A DNA stretch of 64,000 nucleotides from Nitrospira sp. (GCA_024331125.1 JANDJI010000001.1:32001-96000), one strand, 5' to 3'; positions 37,168-46,179 are shown, counted from the first letter of the stretch. A program made the numbers and translations. The notes: generated from the sequence alone by a model not told the origin.

Positions 37168-38481
37168 CTAGCCGCCGGCGACGCCGGAGCCCCCTCTCAT
37201 CGGCGGAGCCCCATCCGAGGCATAGAGCAGACGGACGATTTCAAGGGTGTTGAACAACATCGTGTGCACCCTGGTGTAGGCGGCGTGGCCGTAATAGTGA
37301 TCCCGAACATCCTGCGAACCGGTACAGTCCTTATAATCGACCGACAAACACCGGCCTTCGGTGGGGAACCGTACCGCTCGTCGCGCGCATTCCAACCAGC
37401 GTTCGAAGCCGTCATACGGCTCCACGATCTCCCAGATAGCCTTATTCGCAACTTTGGCTTCCTCTGTTGCGGGAAGCGCGTCACTGCCCGCCACCGCCAG
37501 TTGCTGAACATAGTCGCCACCCCATGCAATCGGCATCTCCATCGTTATTTGAGGCAATTCCATCTTCGCCAGCCATACTTTCCCGTCGGTCCTCAGACGT
37601 CGATGATTGACGATGTGCAGGAGCTTGCCGACTCCGGACGGATCCCATCCATAACGGACCGGCGTCCCCAGTGTCACCACGTCCAATGTCACCCCGTTCA
37701 GAAGCGGCCCGCGCTCCAAGGCCCGTTCAAGACGGACCACGGCATCGGCCAACTCCGCCCGCCGGGTACGAGCTGCGTAGGAGGTCAGGATACGAAGCAG
37801 TTCGGATCGGCCGGTAATGGAATTCGGACAGAGCAGGTTCGAGACCAGAGCCAGGACGAGGCCGGCTTGTCCATGAGCTTGAATGAGAACCCGCTCGCCC
37901 TGACCGATTCGATGACGTTCACAGAGCGCCGCCAAGGAATCCAGTAGGCCGACCGCCGCAATCGCCCGGCCGAGGTGATGATGCTCGGACGACCATAAAA
38001 ATCGGACGCAGAGCAGGGGCCGGGAGGTCCGCCCGTTTAATGCCTGACGAGCCAATGCAACGTATGTGTTCGTGAAATTTCCCGCGTCGCCAACCTGTCC
38101 ATCAAGCCATGCCCGCGTCTCCTCATCGTTCGGGAACGGCGGTTTCTCCCCTCCGGGAAACGGCGGTATTCCATTGTCACCCTCACGCATCAAAGAAAGA
38201 AGCGCGTCCAAACCAGATACGCCGCGTGAATAGCCGCGTTTCAAGCCCCCGGCCTCGTCCAGCCGCTGTGCGCCGAACACGTCGGTGCCGTGGATCGACC
38301 CATGGGAAAAGACGACGGCCCGAATCCCCGTGTCGAAGAGTCTCTCCCCGCACTCAGCCATCGCGTCATACCAGGCAGGAGATTCCACCTTCGCGGTGGA
38401 AGTCAATTCGGAGACACATAACCGTTCCCCCGGATTTTTTCTCGACAGGCCGTCGTGCTGGAAATTGTTCTCAACCGGCAT
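37168..38481 (-). CDS. Alpha/beta-hydrolase-like protein of unknown function
   Basis: A 437-residue protein with no signal peptide. AVVFSHGSIHGTDVFG resembles an oxyanion/N-terminal hydrolase strand. VLIQAHGQAGLVLALVSNLL resembles a nucleophile elbow (usually GHSxGG, here HGQAG, without the serine), and LDVVTLGTPVRYGWDPS matches the V-T-xGTP segment after the elbow in lipase-like folds. HIVNHRR could hold a histidine. The missing serine suggests a non-hydrolytic or divergent member. It stands alone, with no operon partner on its strand. Confidence 0.6.
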   Translation of the reverse strand: MPVENNFQHDGLSRKNPGERLCVSELTSTAKVESPAWYDAMAECGERLFDTGIRAVVFSHGSIHGTDVFGAQRLDEAGGLKRGYSRGVSGLDALLSLMREGDNGIPPFPGGEKPPFPNDEETRAWLDGQVGDAGNFTNTYVALARQALNGRTSRPLLCVRFLWSSEHHHLGRAIAAVGLLDSLAALCERHRIGQGERVLIQAHGQAGLVLALVSNLLCPNSITGRSELLRILTSYAARTRRAELADAVVRLERALERGPLLNGVTLDVVTLGTPVRYGWDPSGVGKLLHIVNHRRLRTDGKVWLAKMELPQITMEMPIAWGGDYVQQLAVAGSDALPATEEAKVANKAIWEIVEPYDGFERWLECARRAVRFPTEGRCLSVDYKDCTGSQDVRDHYYGHAAYTRVHTMLFNTLEIVRLLYASDGAPPMRGGSGVAGG

Positions 38482-38746
38482 GGTCGGATTCTCTTACCGG
38501 AAAGCGAGTCCGCGCTTCAAGAACAGTTCCCTACCTTACGGAGGCTCATGGCGAAAGTGATTATTGACAAGCAGGCTCGCAGCACCATAGAGTAGCGCCC
38601 TGCTCTCGGCGGCCCCCATACCGCGGAGAGCCGATTCGGCCGAAGAGAAGTTTTTTCTCGCAGCCGAACGCTCGTTGCTCTTGCGTCTATCGCGCTTCTT
38701 GCGCAAGGGCGACAACCGGGCTACTCATCGACAGAGGAGGCCAGTC

Positions 38747-38887
38747 ATGCTGACCAGATTCCTCCGATGGGCGCTACCGTTTGGACGACACATCCCTCGC
38801 GTTTGGTTGCTCCCCTCCAACAATGCGGTAGGTTTGGCCGTTCATCGGCCGCAACGGTGGGACATGCCCGCCCGTGCCGGACCGTAG
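38747..38887 (+). CDS. Small ORF with strong ribosome site, function unknown
   Basis: A 46-residue basic peptide (MLTRFLRWALPFGRHIPRVWLL...) whose ATG follows GAGGAGGCCAGTC, a near-ideal Shine-Dalgarno. No known family. It lies in the 512-base gap between the hydrolase-like gene and the DUF1566 gene, about 110 bases before the latter. The rest of the gap shows no gene. Could be a leader or chance. Confidence 0.3.
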   Translation: MLTRFLRWALPFGRHIPRVWLLPSNNAVGLAVHRPQRWDMPARAGP

Positions 38888-38994
38888 CGCGATTGAAAAA
38901 AGGCCGGCACTACGGATCGGAAGCAGGAAAGAACAAAATCATAGGAAACATCACTGAAATGGCAATCCAACCATCACTACCAGGAGGACGCACC

Positions 38995-39564
38995 ATGAAG
39001 AGACGACGGTTCATGATGAGCGGAGTGTTGGGGCTTGCGGCGGCGGGACTATGCTTGTCAGGGGCCGAGTTGGCGCAAGCCGTCTCTTCGACCAATCTCT
39101 CCTATTCAGAACAGGCTGGGAAACCGCACCTCGTAGCCGCGACACGATTCGTCGTTTTGCCGGATTGGTCTAAAGAAGCGGTCCTGGATCGTGAAACCGG
39201 GCTGGTATGGGAATTGTCCCCCTCAAAAGAGCTGCTGGATTGGCCTGCCGCTCAAGAATACTGCCTGAATCGAACCACGGGAGGACGGAAAGGATGGCGG
39301 ATCCCGTCGGTGCATGAACTGGCAAGTTTGGTCGATCCCTCCATCGCCCCTCCCGGTCCGACCTTGCGGGAAGGTCACCCCTTCACCAACGTTCAATCGG
39401 CCCGTTATTGGGGAGCGGCGCCGAACTTACAATTCGCGGCGCCGCCGTGGTTCGTGCTGTTCTCGAACGGCCGAACCGTCATCGCCGGAGAGAAAGGCGG
39501 CAAAGCCCACGTGTGGTGCGTCCGCACCGGCGGGTTCGACATGATGGACATCAGCGAACAGTAA
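38995..39564 (+). CDS. Exported DUF1566 (Lcl C-terminal) domain protein
   Basis: About 189 residues. The N-terminus MKRRRFMMSGVLGLAAAGLCL is a signal peptide, Tat-like in its twin arginines, with a cleavage region near AQA. The DUF1566 core is visible as DRETGLVWELSP, W-xx-AQEYCLNRTTGGRKGWRIPSVHELASLVDPS, the FTNVQSARYWGA segment, and a final VWCVRTGG. Such lectin-like domains occur in secreted proteins. AGGAGG precedes the ATG. Single gene, followed by a hairpin. Confidence 0.85.
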   Translation: MKRRRFMMSGVLGLAAAGLCLSGAELAQAVSSTNLSYSEQAGKPHLVAATRFVVLPDWSKEAVLDRETGLVWELSPSKELLDWPAAQEYCLNRTTGGRKGWRIPSVHELASLVDPSIAPPGPTLREGHPFTNVQSARYWGAAPNLQFAAPPWFVLFSNGRTVIAGEKGGKAHVWCVRTGGFDMMDISEQ

Positions 39565-39599
39565 GTAGACGTTTGCTGCAAGCAAGAAAACGATTCGAA

Positions 39600-39632
39600 G
39601 GCCGAGAGGAGAGATTTTCTCTCCCCTCGGCC
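39600..39632. terminator. Strong hairpin between DUF1566 and LPP20-like genes
   Basis: GGCCGAGAGGAGAGA / TCTCTCCCCTCGGCC with a 3-base loop and a single mismatch, between convergent genes. On the minus strand a T-rich stretch (TCGTTTTCTTGC) follows; on the plus strand none. Probable shared terminator. Confidence 0.6.
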
Positions 39633-39751
39633 ATGCATCGTCGGTAGTCGAAAGATGAGATCGTGGGCCTTCCAGCTTGATCAGTTTGGATGGCTTGCTC
39701 GAAAAAATCCACACACCGTCCTTTTCTTAACAAAAGCAAAAAATATCTGCG

Positions 39752-40183
39752 CTACTCCTTCACCATCACCGCCGTCACAGAACAGGTCTTTTGTTCTTCG
39801 TCGATTCGATAGTCGACGATCGTGACTCCCAATAAATACTCCTGGACGATTTCCTCCCTCGTGAGTTCAATATCCTGCTCGGGTTCCTTTCCCGACCGTT
39901 CGCGCACCCGATCAACAAGACGCTCTTTGACCAACACCCGAATCTGTTTGGCCAGATCGGCGCGAGCCGACAGTTCGGCGACGCGGCGACACACCGCTCC
40001 TCCCTTAGTCAAATCCCCCTGGCCTTTGCCGATCCAGTACAGGTCGGACGGATAGCGATCACCGATAGTCTGAGCCGAAGTCTGAACCAAGACTTGGGTT
40101 GACAGGATCACCGGTACCATCAAGGCCGAGATGCCCCACTTCCGCACCGCGATCGAGACGTTTCGCACCATCATTCCGGTCAT
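39752..40183 (-). CDS. LPP20-like exported protein
   Basis: A 143-residue protein with an N-terminal signal (ISALMVPVILSTQVLVQTSAQT). The mature part, WIGKGQGDLTKGGAVCRRVAELSARADLAKQIRVLVKE, matches the LPP20 lipoprotein domain (Helicobacter LPP20 family), although no lipobox Cys is visible. Function in the envelope unknown. Its start overlaps the stop of the larger upstream gene as ATGA, so the two are coupled. Confidence 0.72.
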   Translation of the reverse strand: MTGMMVRNVSIAVRKWGISALMVPVILSTQVLVQTSAQTIGDRYPSDLYWIGKGQGDLTKGGAVCRRVAELSARADLAKQIRVLVKERLVDRVRERSGKEPEQDIELTREEIVQEYLLGVTIVDYRIDEEQKTCSVTAVMVKE

Positions 40184-41220
40184 CGGGCCTCCGGGTCCCC
40201 TCGCACGGACTTTTCAGATCTATCAGGCTTCACAGACAGGCGAGGGCGCGGTTCGGACTCTGTCGGCACATCGTTCGCACGCGACGTCGCCCTCTCAGGC
40301 GATCGGTAAACAATTTCGTTCAACGTGCGCGTACCTCCTTGTGATCCCGGACCAGGCACAAGTTCGTACCGTGGCATGAGGCCGGCCCCCTGAGCAGGCA
40401 TAGAAGAAGGCGGCGGCGAAACAGACCGGCGCCCATTCCCCGCCAGTTTGTTCTCCGCGAGCCCCACGTGCGGGCTGTCCGGATAGAAGGCTCGTGCCGC
40501 CTGAAGCAAATGCGCCATGTCGCTTCCCTCTCGCGAGACAACCGGGGGAAGCCCTGAATGAGCCAACGCCCAATCGGTCCACACTTGCGACAATAGGGCG
40601 TTGGATTGGACACGATATAGAATCTCCCGCCGCCGCATGGACGATTCCCCCTGGTCCCCCGCCCCATTGACCTGGACGCGATTGGCTCGCTCCAGCTCCT
40701 GCCGCAGCCGTTCGGTTTCCCGCCTCAGAACCGCCAATTGTGCTCGGGCATCTTCGTTCTCCCGCAAGGCCGCAATCGCACGAATGACATCCTCGGTCTC
40801 GATTTCCGCCACGAAATCGACCCTTGCAACAATGCTGTCTCCCTCCACCGAAAAGCTCAAACGTTGCTCTCGCACCAGCACGACGCCGGCCGTGTACGTG
40901 CGAATTTCGTCCTTGGTGAGGTCCATCCCCTTCGTCGCCGTAATACTTTCCACGTAGGTGGCGACCTGTTCCAGCGCGTTTCGCTTGGCCGCCTCGGTCG
41001 CAAGACGAATCGCGTCTTCCTTTGTGTCCCCCTGTTCCATCCGATATTCCCCGGCGGCTTCGACCGTCTTGATCTCAGCGAACACCGGTGAGGCCAACGC
41101 AGCGAGAACAACGAACACCCAGGCTGTCGCCATCCTTCGGCACGGCGACAGCCGTAGGTCCGGCCGTAAGTCTGGCGAGTCTGATGAAGCCGGTCGCTGA
41201 AGTTTCCGCCCCTGCATCAT
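40180..41220 (-). CDS. Exported protein with LPP20/FlgT-N-like domain and coiled coil
   Basis: About 346 residues. A hydrophobic signal-like segment (MATAWVFVVLAALASPVFAE) follows ~30 basic residues. The domain EIKTVEAAGEYRMEQGDTKEDAIRLATEAAKRNALEQVATYVES resembles the FlgT N-terminal/LPP20 fold. A short coiled coil (LRENEDARAQLAVLRRETERLRQELERAN) and a Pro/Arg/Ser-rich C-terminus follow. The ATG pair at 41220/41217 has GGAGAAAAG upstream; an internal start at MATAWVF is possible. Coupled to the next, smaller LPP20-like gene. Function unknown. Confidence 0.68.
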   Translation of the reverse strand: MMQGRKLQRPASSDSPDLRPDLRLSPCRRMATAWVFVVLAALASPVFAEIKTVEAAGEYRMEQGDTKEDAIRLATEAAKRNALEQVATYVESITATKGMDLTKDEIRTYTAGVVLVREQRLSFSVEGDSIVARVDFVAEIETEDVIRAIAALRENEDARAQLAVLRRETERLRQELERANRVQVNGAGDQGESSMRRREILYRVQSNALLSQVWTDWALAHSGLPPVVSREGSDMAHLLQAARAFYPDSPHVGLAENKLAGNGRRSVSPPPSSMPAQGAGLMPRYELVPGPGSQGGTRTLNEIVYRSPERATSRANDVPTESEPRPRLSVKPDRSEKSVRGDPEAR

Positions 41221-41367
41221 CCGCTTTTCTCCTCGATAAAAACCCACCGGCCTGCTCCTTCCCGAATTCCACGCCCGCATTCCACGGGCTCCTCACCATC
41301 ACACGGCTTCAGCATACCACCGGCGATCCAAAGCGACCAACAAAACACGGCTCACCTTACCACCGTC

Positions 41368-41397
41368 TTGCCTTCGAGAAAATTCACGTGTTAGGGT
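41368..41397 (+). promoter_or_regulatory. Predicted promoter of the phosphatase-like/HEAT operon
   Basis: TTGCCT, 18 bases, TAGGGT on the plus strand, 44 bases before the ATG at 41441. The same TAGGGT box and spacing occur before the HEAT gene at 46240. Confidence 0.35.
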
Positions 41398-41440
41398 ACC
41401 GACCTGGCCGTTGACGCACTCAACTTGTTAGGATATTCCC

Positions 41441-42451
41441 ATGGCGGACATCTTCTTGTCATACCGTTCCATCGCAGCCGGTCTTTTGCTGGCGGGCCAC
41501 ATACTCGCGGCCGCCCAGACTTTTGCGACGCCGGTGCCGCCGGACTCGGCCACGGGAGCAACCGCGCCGGCGGAGCACGTGATCCTGTTTGTCTTGGAAG
41601 GTTTTGATCGCGATTCGCTCAAAGACGGCCCCATGCCGAACCTCGGCAAGCTGGTCAAAGACGGATCGGTCACCTGGTCGGCCGGCGGCGTCACGCCCGC
41701 CCTCCGACTTCCGACGATGGCGTCGTTGATCACCGGCATGCCGGTCGAGAAGCACGGGATCACGTGGAACTTCTTTGAAATAAGCCGGGGCTACTACCGC
41801 GCGCCCAGTCTGTTCGATTATCTCGACGTCGGCGGCGGCCGGGACAGCGCCATCTTCTACATGGATGAATCCCTGTACCAACTGGCCAAGCCCGCGCCGT
41901 ACACGGACCATCAACTGTGCGGCGCACTGCGTCCGGAGTGTGATTCGGCGAAAATCACGGCGTACATCGAGCAATATCTTGAAAAAGCCACCAGCGGCCA
42001 CGGATACGGCCACGCGACGCTCGCGGTGCCGGATCTTTTGCTGGTTCACCTTCCGGAAGCCGGTCGGGCCGGCCTTGCGCATGGATGGAATTCCAAAGAG
42101 TACAAACAGGCGTTGCGCGCCGTCGACGGAGCGATTCGAGCGGTCCTGGATCTATTCAAGCGCTACAAGCTCTCCGATCGAACCGTCGTTATTGTGACGG
42201 CCCTCAGCGGAAGAGGGGCCGATCCGGGCGCCGAGTCGGCGAGCATCGATTCGCCGACGGTTCCCTGGATCGCATCGGGCGTCGGCATCAAGTCGGGTCA
42301 AGTGATCCGTCGGCCGGTCTCGATCATCGACACCGGCGCGACGGTCATGCGCATTCTCGGGCTCGATACCCATACCGAATGGGACAGTAAACCGATCGAC
42401 GAAATTTTTCAGGTTACGGCTTCTTCGGCCGGACCGTCCACCGTGCGATGA
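41441..42451 (+). CDS. Exported alkaline-phosphatase-superfamily protein, probably catalytically degenerate
   Basis: A 336-residue protein with a signal peptide (SYRSIAAGLLLAGHILAAAQTFA). The nucleotide-pyrophosphatase/phosphodiesterase fold is recognised by VILFVLEGFDRDSL, LRLPTMASLITGMPVEKHGITW, LLLVHLPEAGRAGLAHGWNSKEYKQALRAVD and VVIVTALSGRGADPG. Compared with active members, the first metal ligand position (normally VDG) reads LEG, the D-xxGH position reads EAGRAGLAH, and the DHG motif is replaced by LSG. Most metal ligands are thus missing. It probably lies in the periplasm. It is followed after six bases by a small exported protein and then a HEAT protein. Confidence 0.78.
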   Translation: MADIFLSYRSIAAGLLLAGHILAAAQTFATPVPPDSATGATAPAEHVILFVLEGFDRDSLKDGPMPNLGKLVKDGSVTWSAGGVTPALRLPTMASLITGMPVEKHGITWNFFEISRGYYRAPSLFDYLDVGGGRDSAIFYMDESLYQLAKPAPYTDHQLCGALRPECDSAKITAYIEQYLEKATSGHGYGHATLAVPDLLLVHLPEAGRAGLAHGWNSKEYKQALRAVDGAIRAVLDLFKRYKLSDRTVVIVTALSGRGADPGAESASIDSPTVPWIASGVGIKSGQVIRRPVSIIDTGATVMRILGLDTHTEWDSKPIDEIFQVTASSAGPSTVR

Positions 42452-42457
42452 CGCATC

Positions 42458-42913
42458 ATGCCTTATCAACGCTTTGCCTGGCGTAGGCTCTCGATATACG
42501 GCGGATTGTTGATCGGCGTCGCGGCAATGTCCGTCGGCGCGACGTCGGCCGGCAACCTCCCGCCGGCTCACCTCAAGGAATACCCGATCACGATCGACGC
42601 CACCAGCCTGGTTCCCGCGTCATGGTGGCAAGTGCCGGGCGTCACACCTTCGATTTGGGCGTCCGATCCGGAATCGCTCGACGCGCCGAAGACCTCCGAG
42701 CGTCGCCAACTGTCTTTGAAGCCGGGCAAGTACAAGTTCATCAGCTTTACCTTTGATTTTCCGTTCACCGTCACGTTGGACGGAACACTTGAGTTCTCCC
42801 GATCGCTCGACCAATGTGTCGAAGGACGCGGCACGCAGACCCTCATCGTCCGATGCAAACGGATGTATCCCCACGGGGGCGAGCGGGATTCGTACTACGA
42901 TCAGACTCCTTGA
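42458..42913 (+). CDS. Small exported protein of unknown function
   Basis: A 151-residue protein with a signal peptide (LSIYGGLLIGVAAMSVGATSAG). The mature part has IWASDPESLDAPKTSERRQLSLKPGKYKFISFTFDFPFTVTLDGTLEFS, looking like a small beta domain, and two Cys (QCVEG, VRCKRMYP) that may form a disulfide. No family recognised. Its TGA overlaps the ATG of the downstream HEAT-repeat gene (TGATG), and it starts six bases after the phosphatase-like gene, so the three form an operon. Confidence 0.75.
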   Translation: MPYQRFAWRRLSIYGGLLIGVAAMSVGATSAGNLPPAHLKEYPITIDATSLVPASWWQVPGVTPSIWASDPESLDAPKTSERRQLSLKPGKYKFISFTFDFPFTVTLDGTLEFSRSLDQCVEGRGTQTLIVRCKRMYPHGGERDSYYDQTP

Positions 42914-44274
42914 TGACCTCTCCTACGCTCCAAGACTTGCTTGATGCGCTCGAAGACGTCGATGACGCCACGCGCGAGGAAGCGGCCAAAACGTTGGCGG
43001 ATCGTGCCGACCCTTCGACGATAGACGCGCTGGTGTCCGCCTGTGGCGACGATTTCTGGTCCGTGCGCGCCCACGTTGTTTGGGGCTTGGCGAAAATAGG
43101 CGGCTCCACGGCGGCCGAAGCCGTCATCGCCCTGTTCAACGACCCTATCATGGAGGTCCGAAACCGGGCGGTGGAGGCGGCCGTTCACATGGGACCCGCC
43201 ATTCTCGATCGATTGATTGCCGCCCTCAAGGATGAACGGTGGCGCGTGCGCGAACATGCCGCCAAGGCCTTGGGCGGCATCAAAAATACCAAGGCCGTCG
43301 ATGCCTTGATCGTCGCTTGCCGCGACCGTGACGGGGCGGTCAAGAGCGCGGCGGCGGAAGCGCTGGGCAAGATCGGCGAGCCCAAAGCCGTTCCGGCCTT
43401 GATCAAACTCTTCCGTGACTCCTCGAAAATCGTGCGCGAAACGGCCGGCACCGCGTTGGTGTACATCGGCGAGCCTTCCGTCGACGCCCTGATCGAAGGA
43501 CTGACGGATAAGGACTTCGTCGTGCGCTGCCACGCGGCCCGCGCGTTGGGCGGTATGACCACCGACTATCAAATCGGCCGGACCTGGGTCCGGGAGCCCA
43601 AGGTGGTCGACGCCTTGATCGCCGCCTTGAAGGACCCGGACCGGGCCGTCCGGGAGGACGCCACGATTGCGCTCGGCATGATCGGCGACCCACGGGCCGT
43701 TGACGCCCTGATCGAAGCCATGAGAGACGGCGCCGTCAAGCGGCATGCCATCGCCTCGTTGGGCATGATCGGCGATCCACGTGCCCTCCCGGCCGTGCTC
43801 GATGCACTGAAGGGCAAGGGCATCAAGCAGCAGGGCTCTCCCACCCCCGGCTGCATCGTGAGCGAAGAGGCCCTCATCAAGGAAGCCGCGGCGACGGCGC
43901 TCGGCCAATTCCGCAACTCCCGCGTCATCCCCGATCTGATCATGTTGCTGAAGGACGGTGTCTTGCGGGAGAAGGCGGCGGCGGCGTTGATCGTCATCGG
44001 GGATTCGGCCATCGAGCCGCTTGTGTCGTTTCTTCATGATCCCAAGGCGTCGGAAGTCGAAGCGGAAATGGAACGGGTGCTCTCCTATGCCTCGGTGCGC
44101 CTCAGCGCTCAGGATGCGCTGAGACTGATCGTGCTCCAGACGTTGGAACGGCTCGGCTGGACCCCGCCGGACGACGAAAAAATGGACATCAGCTCCAGCA
44201 GAGCCGACAATCTCCGTGTCGATCGCCCATTGGGTGTCACCGGTCGCTTCGGACCGTCGGGCGACACTCTCTGA
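42913..44274 (+). CDS. HEAT-repeat (PBS-lyase-like) protein 1
   Basis: A 453-residue protein built of about a dozen HEAT repeats of ~31 residues with the consensus D-x-W-xVR-xxAA-xALG-xIGDPRAVDALI-xAL. There is no signal peptide, so it is cytoplasmic. An insertion after repeat 9 contains KGIKQQGSPTPGCIVSEEA. The C-terminus ends in a short charged tail (DDEKMDISSSRADN). The start at 42913 overlaps the upstream stop (TGATG). Such alpha-solenoids bind proteins, or in E/F-type lyases bilin chromophores; the partner here is unknown. Confidence 0.88.
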   Translation: MTSPTLQDLLDALEDVDDATREEAAKTLADRADPSTIDALVSACGDDFWSVRAHVVWGLAKIGGSTAAEAVIALFNDPIMEVRNRAVEAAVHMGPAILDRLIAALKDERWRVREHAAKALGGIKNTKAVDALIVACRDRDGAVKSAAAEALGKIGEPKAVPALIKLFRDSSKIVRETAGTALVYIGEPSVDALIEGLTDKDFVVRCHAARALGGMTTDYQIGRTWVREPKVVDALIAALKDPDRAVREDATIALGMIGDPRAVDALIEAMRDGAVKRHAIASLGMIGDPRALPAVLDALKGKGIKQQGSPTPGCIVSEEALIKEAAATALGQFRNSRVIPDLIMLLKDGVLREKAAAALIVIGDSAIEPLVSFLHDPKASEVEAEMERVLSYASVRLSAQDALRLIVLQTLERLGWTPPDDEKMDISSSRADNLRVDRPLGVTGRFGPSGDTL

Positions 44275-44315
44275 TACAATCCGGAAGCACCATTCAATTC
44301 AATCGTAGGTTCCAG

Positions 44316-44341
44316 CGCCTTCCTAGCGAAGGGGTTTTTTA
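44316..44341 (+). terminator. Intrinsic terminator after HEAT protein 1
   Basis: A CCTTC/GAAGG stem with a GGGG extension followed by TTTTTTATTG, about 45 bases past the stop at 44274. Confidence 0.6.
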
Positions 44342-44362
44342 TTGTAGAGGGGGGATCTTTTT

Positions 44363-44800
44363 ATGAAGAAAGGGCAAACCATCCGTCTCCCCTCCGAGTG
44401 GGCCGAGCATGAGCGGATCATTCTGTTCGACGGAGTCTGCCGTTGGTGTGTGAAGTGGGTGGGATTCGTGATCCGGCACGATCCGCCGGGACGATTCAAA
44501 TTTGCCCCGCTTCAATCGGGTCCCGCGCAACAGCTCCTGGCCACCCTCGGACTCCCCGCGCAAAACTTTGAGACATTTCTGCTCGTGGAACAGGGACGGA
44601 TCTATACCAAATCCACCGCCGCCCTCCGGGTGGCAAAACGGTTGTCTGGGCTCGTTTCTTTGCTGTATCTCTGCACCCTGATCCCCCGCCCCCTCCGCGA
44701 CGCCCTATACGATTACGTCGCGCGCCGCCGGTATCGGTGGATGGGACAAACCGACACCTGCCCGACTCTCCCCCCCTCGACCCATAGACGCTTTATCTAA
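44363..44800 (+). CDS. DCC-family thiol-disulfide oxidoreductase
   Basis: A 145-residue protein of the DUF393/DCC family: ILFDGVCRWCVKWVGFVIRHDPPGRFKFAPLQS near the start has the D-x-x-C-xx-C redox motif (CRWC), and LLVEQGRIYTKSTAALRVAKRL and LIPRPLRDALYDYVARRRYRWMG complete the family pattern. Members are predicted thioredoxin-like oxidoreductases. AGGGGGGATC precedes the ATG. Convergent with the beta-propeller gene 30 bases downstream. Confidence 0.9.
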   Translation: MKKGQTIRLPSEWAEHERIILFDGVCRWCVKWVGFVIRHDPPGRFKFAPLQSGPAQQLLATLGLPAQNFETFLLVEQGRIYTKSTAALRVAKRLSGLVSLLYLCTLIPRPLRDALYDYVARRRYRWMGQTDTCPTLPPSTHRRFI

Positions 44801-44830
44801 CTAAGTCTGAGCAACATCGGACGGCGCTGT

Positions 44831-46084
44831 TTATTTTCTCACCGCAATCCCATGGGGATCGGCGGTTTCTTTGCCGTCTTTTATATTTGTGACTGTCGTC
44901 TGGCCCTTGTAGCGGCCGCTTCGTCCCTCCTGTTCCACTTCGACCACGCCGACACCGGGCACCAATCCCTGGGCATTGTGGGCATCCTTGTGGTCGCCGG
45001 TCAGCGGGCTGGAACCTCGCAGGGCCACGAACACGTACCGGCCGTCTGGAGAAACATCCATCAAGTCCGGAGCGGGATCACGATTGGCGTCCGTCACCAA
45101 GTCGATCGTTCCCACGCTCAGATGGCTGAACGTGTCAATAACCTCAATATCGTTGCCCGCCCGATCCGCGCTCCACACGTACCGCCCCACCGACGCCATG
45201 CCGTGGGAGTCGGCGAACCGACCTTCTCGATGTGAGACCAGCTTGGCCGAGATCGATTGCGGCAGATTCGTGAGGTCGAGCGCGTAGATGTAATACGACA
45301 ACGGCGCCACGGGCCAGCCGCCCCCGGAATTGATGTACATCGTGCCGTCGGACTCGATGCCGCCGCAGCCGGCCGGCTCGATTTGACGGTTGTTCAATGT
45401 CGCCACGACCTTGAGCGGCGTGGTCGTCACATCGATCACCAGCAATCCTCCGCCGCGCAAGGTCACAAAGGCATAGCGGCTTGACGACTCGGTGATCGGG
45501 CAGATCGGCGCGGTGTCGGGCAGTTCCCCTCCCTCAAACGCAGTGAGATCCAGCACGTCCGTGGCAGGATCGAACCGATATTGATGGGCGGCATAATCCG
45601 TCCAGATCCGAATGAACTTCTTGTCGGCGATGTTGGCGGTGATGGCCAGCTTCTCATTCGGCGTCGGCCAAGCCGCATGGGCGTTTTTGCCGACCAGGAG
45701 ACAGGCCTCCGGCTTTTTCGTCGCCGCGTCCATGAAGAGCACGTGGCCGCTCAAAAACGACAGGATCACGTGGTCCTGCTTGGCGTTGAAAAACACCATG
45801 TGCGGGCGGCGCACGGCCTTCTTCGTGGCCTCTTCGCAAAACTTACCGATCTCTCCGGAAAAATCGAGGGTCTGAACCGGCTTGGCCGATGAGAGATCGG
45901 CAGCCAGCTTGGCCCCATCATAAATATGGAGGTAGCCTCCGCTTTCCTTCCCCGTGTCCGATTGATCGGTCACCCAGACTTCATACGCGTGGACGGTTGG
46001 CGCAGCCGTCCCCAACAATCCGACCAGCGCCATGGCAAGACTCATCGGACGATTTCGCAATGTCGTGATTCTTTGATCGCTCAT
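44831..46084 (-). CDS. Periplasmic YncE-like beta-propeller protein
   Basis: About 417 residues: signal peptide (MSLAMALVGLLGTAAPTVHA-Y), then a seven-bladed propeller of YVTN/YncE type, with EVWVTDQSDTGKESGGYLHIYDG, ITANIADKKFIRIW, RYAFVTLRGGGLLVIDVTTTPLKVVATL, RYVWSADRAGNDIEVIDTFSHLSVGTI and DVSPDGRYVFVALRGSSPLTGDH. Two or more isolated cysteines (KFCEEA, ACLLVG, PICPI) may pair. The ATG at 46084 has GGAGG upstream. It lies divergent from the coupled HEAT genes with ~155 bases between. Ligand unknown. Confidence 0.83.
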   Translation of the reverse strand: MSDQRITTLRNRPMSLAMALVGLLGTAAPTVHAYEVWVTDQSDTGKESGGYLHIYDGAKLAADLSSAKPVQTLDFSGEIGKFCEEATKKAVRRPHMVFFNAKQDHVILSFLSGHVLFMDAATKKPEACLLVGKNAHAAWPTPNEKLAITANIADKKFIRIWTDYAAHQYRFDPATDVLDLTAFEGGELPDTAPICPITESSSRYAFVTLRGGGLLVIDVTTTPLKVVATLNNRQIEPAGCGGIESDGTMYINSGGGWPVAPLSYYIYALDLTNLPQSISAKLVSHREGRFADSHGMASVGRYVWSADRAGNDIEVIDTFSHLSVGTIDLVTDANRDPAPDLMDVSPDGRYVFVALRGSSPLTGDHKDAHNAQGLVPGVGVVEVEQEGRSGRYKGQTTVTNIKDGKETADPHGIAVRK

Positions 46085-46179
46085 GATGGCCTCCTTGCGG
46101 ATCAAGAAAGCAACGCAGGGTGAAATTATCGAACGTCTTCCTCCTTATTTGCTAGTCCGGAATATCCCTGCTGCCCGCG

